From the NCBI GenBank assembly GCA_902571015.1, contig CACGAC010000009.1, forward strand, positions 1-43,711: a stretch of 43,711 bases of DNA, written 5' to 3'. The translations under genes and the position numbers were made by a program. The notes beneath the pieces were generated by a model. That model saw nothing but the letters and a program-made list of their open reading frames with translations. It did no database searches and was not told the origin of the DNA. This DNA is from an uncultured Pelagibacteraceae bacterium (GTDB taxonomy: Bacteria; Pseudomonadota; Alphaproteobacteria; Pelagibacterales; Pelagibacteraceae). This document shows positions 41,848 through 43,711 of this stretch, piece after piece (within the stretch, counting starts at the first letter, position 1; every line of letters starts with the position of its first letter).

Positions 41848-42969
41848 ATGAGTAAGGACAAAGTTATTGTAAATAGTTGGAACGAGTGGGATCCACTTAA
41901 ACACGTTATCGTTGGAAAAGCAGACGGTTGTTGTATACCTGCACCAGAACCTGCTTTAGATGCTAAAGTACCTGAAGATTCAGATATGAAAGGTTCTCAT
42001 GGACCTCGTACTAAAGATACAGTTGATAAAGCAAATGAGTTATTAAATAATTTTGCTTCAATCTTGGAAAAAAGAGGCATTAAAGTTGACCGACCAGTTC
42101 CACTTAATCATAATCAAAAAATTTCTACTCCAGATTGGCAGGTTGATAGTATGTTCGGATGTATGCCAGCTAGAGATATTATACTTACAGTTGGAAATGA
42201 AATACTTGAAGCAACAATGAGCTATAGATGTAGATGGTTTGAATATCTTAATTATAGACCGCTAATCAAAGAATATTTTGAACTAGACAAGAACATGCGT
42301 CATGAAACTGCACCAAAGCCAAGACTAACAGATGCAGATTACCATGAAGATTATTTGTCAGACAAGATTGGTATTCAAAAAAGACTTAAATGGACTGAAG
42401 AAAAATTTTTTGTAACAACAGAAGAGGAACCTTTATTTGATGCTGCAGATGTTTTGAGGTTCGGGAAGGACTTAATTGTGCAACATGGTTTTACAACAAA
42501 TTTAAAAGGAATTGATTGGTTAAGAAGACATTTTAAAGATCATAGAGTTCATGCTGTTAATTTTCCAGGTGATCCATATCCAATTCATATTGATGCAACT
42601 TTTACACCCATTAAAGAAGGTTTAATTATAAATAATCCTCAAAGAAGACTACCAAAAGAACAAAGAAAATTATTTGAGGACAATGGATGGAAAATAATTG
42701 ATAGCGCTCAACCAGCACACAATGAACCACCACCACTTTGTTATTCATCTGTATGGTTATCTATGAATGTTTTAGTTCTTGATCCAAAAACAGTTTGCGT
42801 CGAAAAAAGTGAAATTTACCAAGCTGAACAATTAGATAAATTAGGAATGGAAGTTATTCCTGTTGAACTGAGAGATGCATATGCTTTTGGAGGTGGTATT
42901 CATTGTTGCACAGCTGATGTTTATAGAGAAGGTGATTTAAAGGACTATTTTCCCATTCAGAAAAATTAA
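41848..42969 (+). CDS. Glycine amidinotransferase-like enzyme (GATM family)
   Basis: 373 aa. The pentein fold of arginine:glycine amidinotransferases is evident: N-terminal 'VNSWNEWDPLKHVIVGKADG', Asp198 in 'EEPLFDAADVLRFGKD', His247 in 'DPYPIHIDATFTP' and the catalytic Cys353 in 'GGGIHCCTADVYREG'. The family transfers the amidino group of arginine to an amine, in vertebrates to glycine to make guanidinoacetate. Relative to the human enzyme the acceptor-site Asn300 and Met302 appear as Tyr244 and Ile246, so the acceptor may not be glycine. It follows an EamA permease and overlaps the convergent last gene by 4 bases. Confidence 0.92.
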   Translation: MSKDKVIVNSWNEWDPLKHVIVGKADGCCIPAPEPALDAKVPEDSDMKGSHGPRTKDTVDKANELLNNFASILEKRGIKVDRPVPLNHNQKISTPDWQVDSMFGCMPARDIILTVGNEILEATMSYRCRWFEYLNYRPLIKEYFELDKNMRHETAPKPRLTDADYHEDYLSDKIGIQKRLKWTEEKFFVTTEEEPLFDAADVLRFGKDLIVQHGFTTNLKGIDWLRRHFKDHRVHAVNFPGDPYPIHIDATFTPIKEGLIINNPQRRLPKEQRKLFEDNGWKIIDSAQPAHNEPPPLCYSSVWLSMNVLVLDPKTVCVEKSEIYQAEQLDKLGMEVIPVELRDAYAFGGGIHCCTADVYREGDLKDYFPIQKN

Positions 42970-43703
42970 TTTTCTTTTGTAACATCTACTTCAAACTTTT
43001 CTAATCCCGAGGAAAGCTTTTTATCAACTGGATTTTCAGCTTTTTCGAACGATCTAAGTTTTTCTAATTCTCTTTGTCTCAATCTTTCTTCTCTTAAATT
43101 TTCCCTATGTTCTTTTGCTTTTTGTTCCCTATCAAATTTTTCTTCCCATTCTTTAATTTTTATATATTCAAGTTCTTTTTGTTTTTCTTCTTCTTCTTTA
43201 ATCATTTTTAAAGCTCTTTCTTTTCTTCTTTTTTCCTTAAGTTCAAAGTTTTTTTGCTCTTCTTCTCGAACCTTTAAATCAATATCTTTTCTATTTTGAG
43301 ACTCTTCTCTTAATTTGAGTTCTTTCTCTTTAGCTCTTAGCTCTTTACTTATAAGTACTAACTCTTCATCTTTTTTCATTAATCGTGTTGATTCTAGCTT
43401 TTGTGCGTCCTCTTTAATTTTAATTTCTTTTTCTTTTAATCTCAATTCGTCTTCATTCAGTTTTAATCTATTACTTTCTTTGATTAATCTTTCTTCCCAA
43501 ATTTTAAGATCTTTTCTATCTTTAAGGATTTGATTTTTTTCTTGTAATTTTTCTAATTTTATAGCTTTGATTTTATTAAGTTCTTTGTTTTTTTTGTAAT
43601 TAGAAATTGCAGTACTTAAAAAGGATTTAGTAGAAAAATTAGCAATTTTTACAGCTCCAATTTTTTTTTTAATTTTTTTTTGTTTAATTTTTTTCTTAGG
43701 CAT
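42966..43703 (-). CDS. Lysine/glutamate-rich coiled-coil protein of unknown function
   Basis: 245 aa from the ATG at 43703; the frame stays open to the window edge eight bases on, so a further upstream start cannot be excluded. Residues 1-20 are very basic (KKKIKQKKIKKK). From ~40 to ~225 the chain is a nearly unbroken charged helix with recurrent 'LRLKEKEIKIKE', 'ELRAKEKELKLREE' and 'DLKVREEEQK' segments, so a long coiled coil is expected. No signal peptide, membrane segment or catalytic motif is seen. It could be a structural or nucleic-acid-binding scaffold; I do not recognise a family. Confidence 0.75.
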   Translation of the reverse strand: MPKKKIKQKKIKKKIGAVKIANFSTKSFLSTAISNYKKNKELNKIKAIKLEKLQEKNQILKDRKDLKIWEERLIKESNRLKLNEDELRLKEKEIKIKEDAQKLESTRLMKKDEELVLISKELRAKEKELKLREESQNRKDIDLKVREEEQKNFELKEKRRKERALKMIKEEEEKQKELEYIKIKEWEEKFDREQKAKEHRENLREERLRQRELEKLRSFEKAENPVDKKLSSGLEKFEVDVTKEN

Positions 43704-43711
43704 TTTTTTAT

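Noticed and set aside
1..43711. CRISPR array, tRNA/rRNA genes, transposons or prophage
   Set aside because: No regularly spaced repeats, cloverleaf or rRNA sequence, transposase, integrase or phage structural genes were recognised on either strand.

Overview
The window is an AT-rich, tightly packed bacterial chromosome segment. Most intergenic gaps are a few bases, many start and stop codons overlap, and A/T-ending codons dominate. A tandem glycine riboswitch before gcvTHP, single-copy genes of the expected kinds, many EamA permeases and two Liv-type amino-acid or amide ABC importers together point to a marine alphaproteobacterium of the SAR11 (Pelagibacter) type. This assignment is an inference from gene content and composition. 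I see no rRNA, tRNA, CRISPR array, insertion sequence, phage gene or origin.

Layout. (1) Positions 1-6525 hold a cell-surface block on the + strand: the end of an outer-membrane barrel gene, an exported FecR-domain protein with a repetitive polylysine tail, a CHASE2 sensor fused to a SpoIIE/PP2C phosphatase, and a beta-propeller protein with an autotransporter-like barrel. (2) 6511-9002: glutaredoxin plus a TIGR03643-type protein on the - strand, a small outer-membrane protein with an unusual hairpin-rich leader, and a ProC-like reductase. (3) 9015-14287: a complete Liv-type importer (LivG, LivF, LivH, LivM, a 23-residue membrane micro-ORF) converging on its likely binding protein. (4) 14363-19677: an EamA permease, a TerC/YjbE-like protein, a TPR protein and divergent pxpA / pxpBC (5-oxoprolinase) with another EamA gene. 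(5) 19674-24221: promoter, tandem glycine riboswitch and gcvT-gcvH-gcvP. (6) 24228-29210: a lipid-modification cluster (FAD oxidoreductase, DUF1365, Cfa-like methyltransferase, DUF3833 lipoprotein, SDR) plus TspO. (7) 29211-34360: DadA-like oxidase, 2OG-Fe(II) oxygenase, SelO, MsrA and NAD-formate dehydrogenase. (8) 34361-39918: a long leader and a second Liv-type importer with a strong hairpin after the binding-protein gene and a second membrane micro-ORF. (9) 39923-43703: HPP membrane protein, NifU/IscU-like protein, EamA permease, an amidinotransferase and a coiled-coil protein.

A metabolic theme links several parts. Glycine is sensed (riboswitch), cleaved (gcvTHP), possibly produced by a DadA/sarcosine-oxidase-like enzyme, and possibly used by an amidinotransferase. 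Formate dehydrogenase can oxidise one-carbon units. A second theme is oxidative or light stress: MsrA, SelO, glutaredoxin, TspO and the Cfa/DUF1365/FAD-oxidoreductase cluster, which resembles genes tied to singlet-oxygen responses in other alphaproteobacteria. The best candidates for undescribed biology are the FecR/CHASE2-phosphatase/autotransporter surface block, the Cfa-like enzyme with altered bicarbonate-site residues, and the paired micro-ORFs that end both Liv operons.
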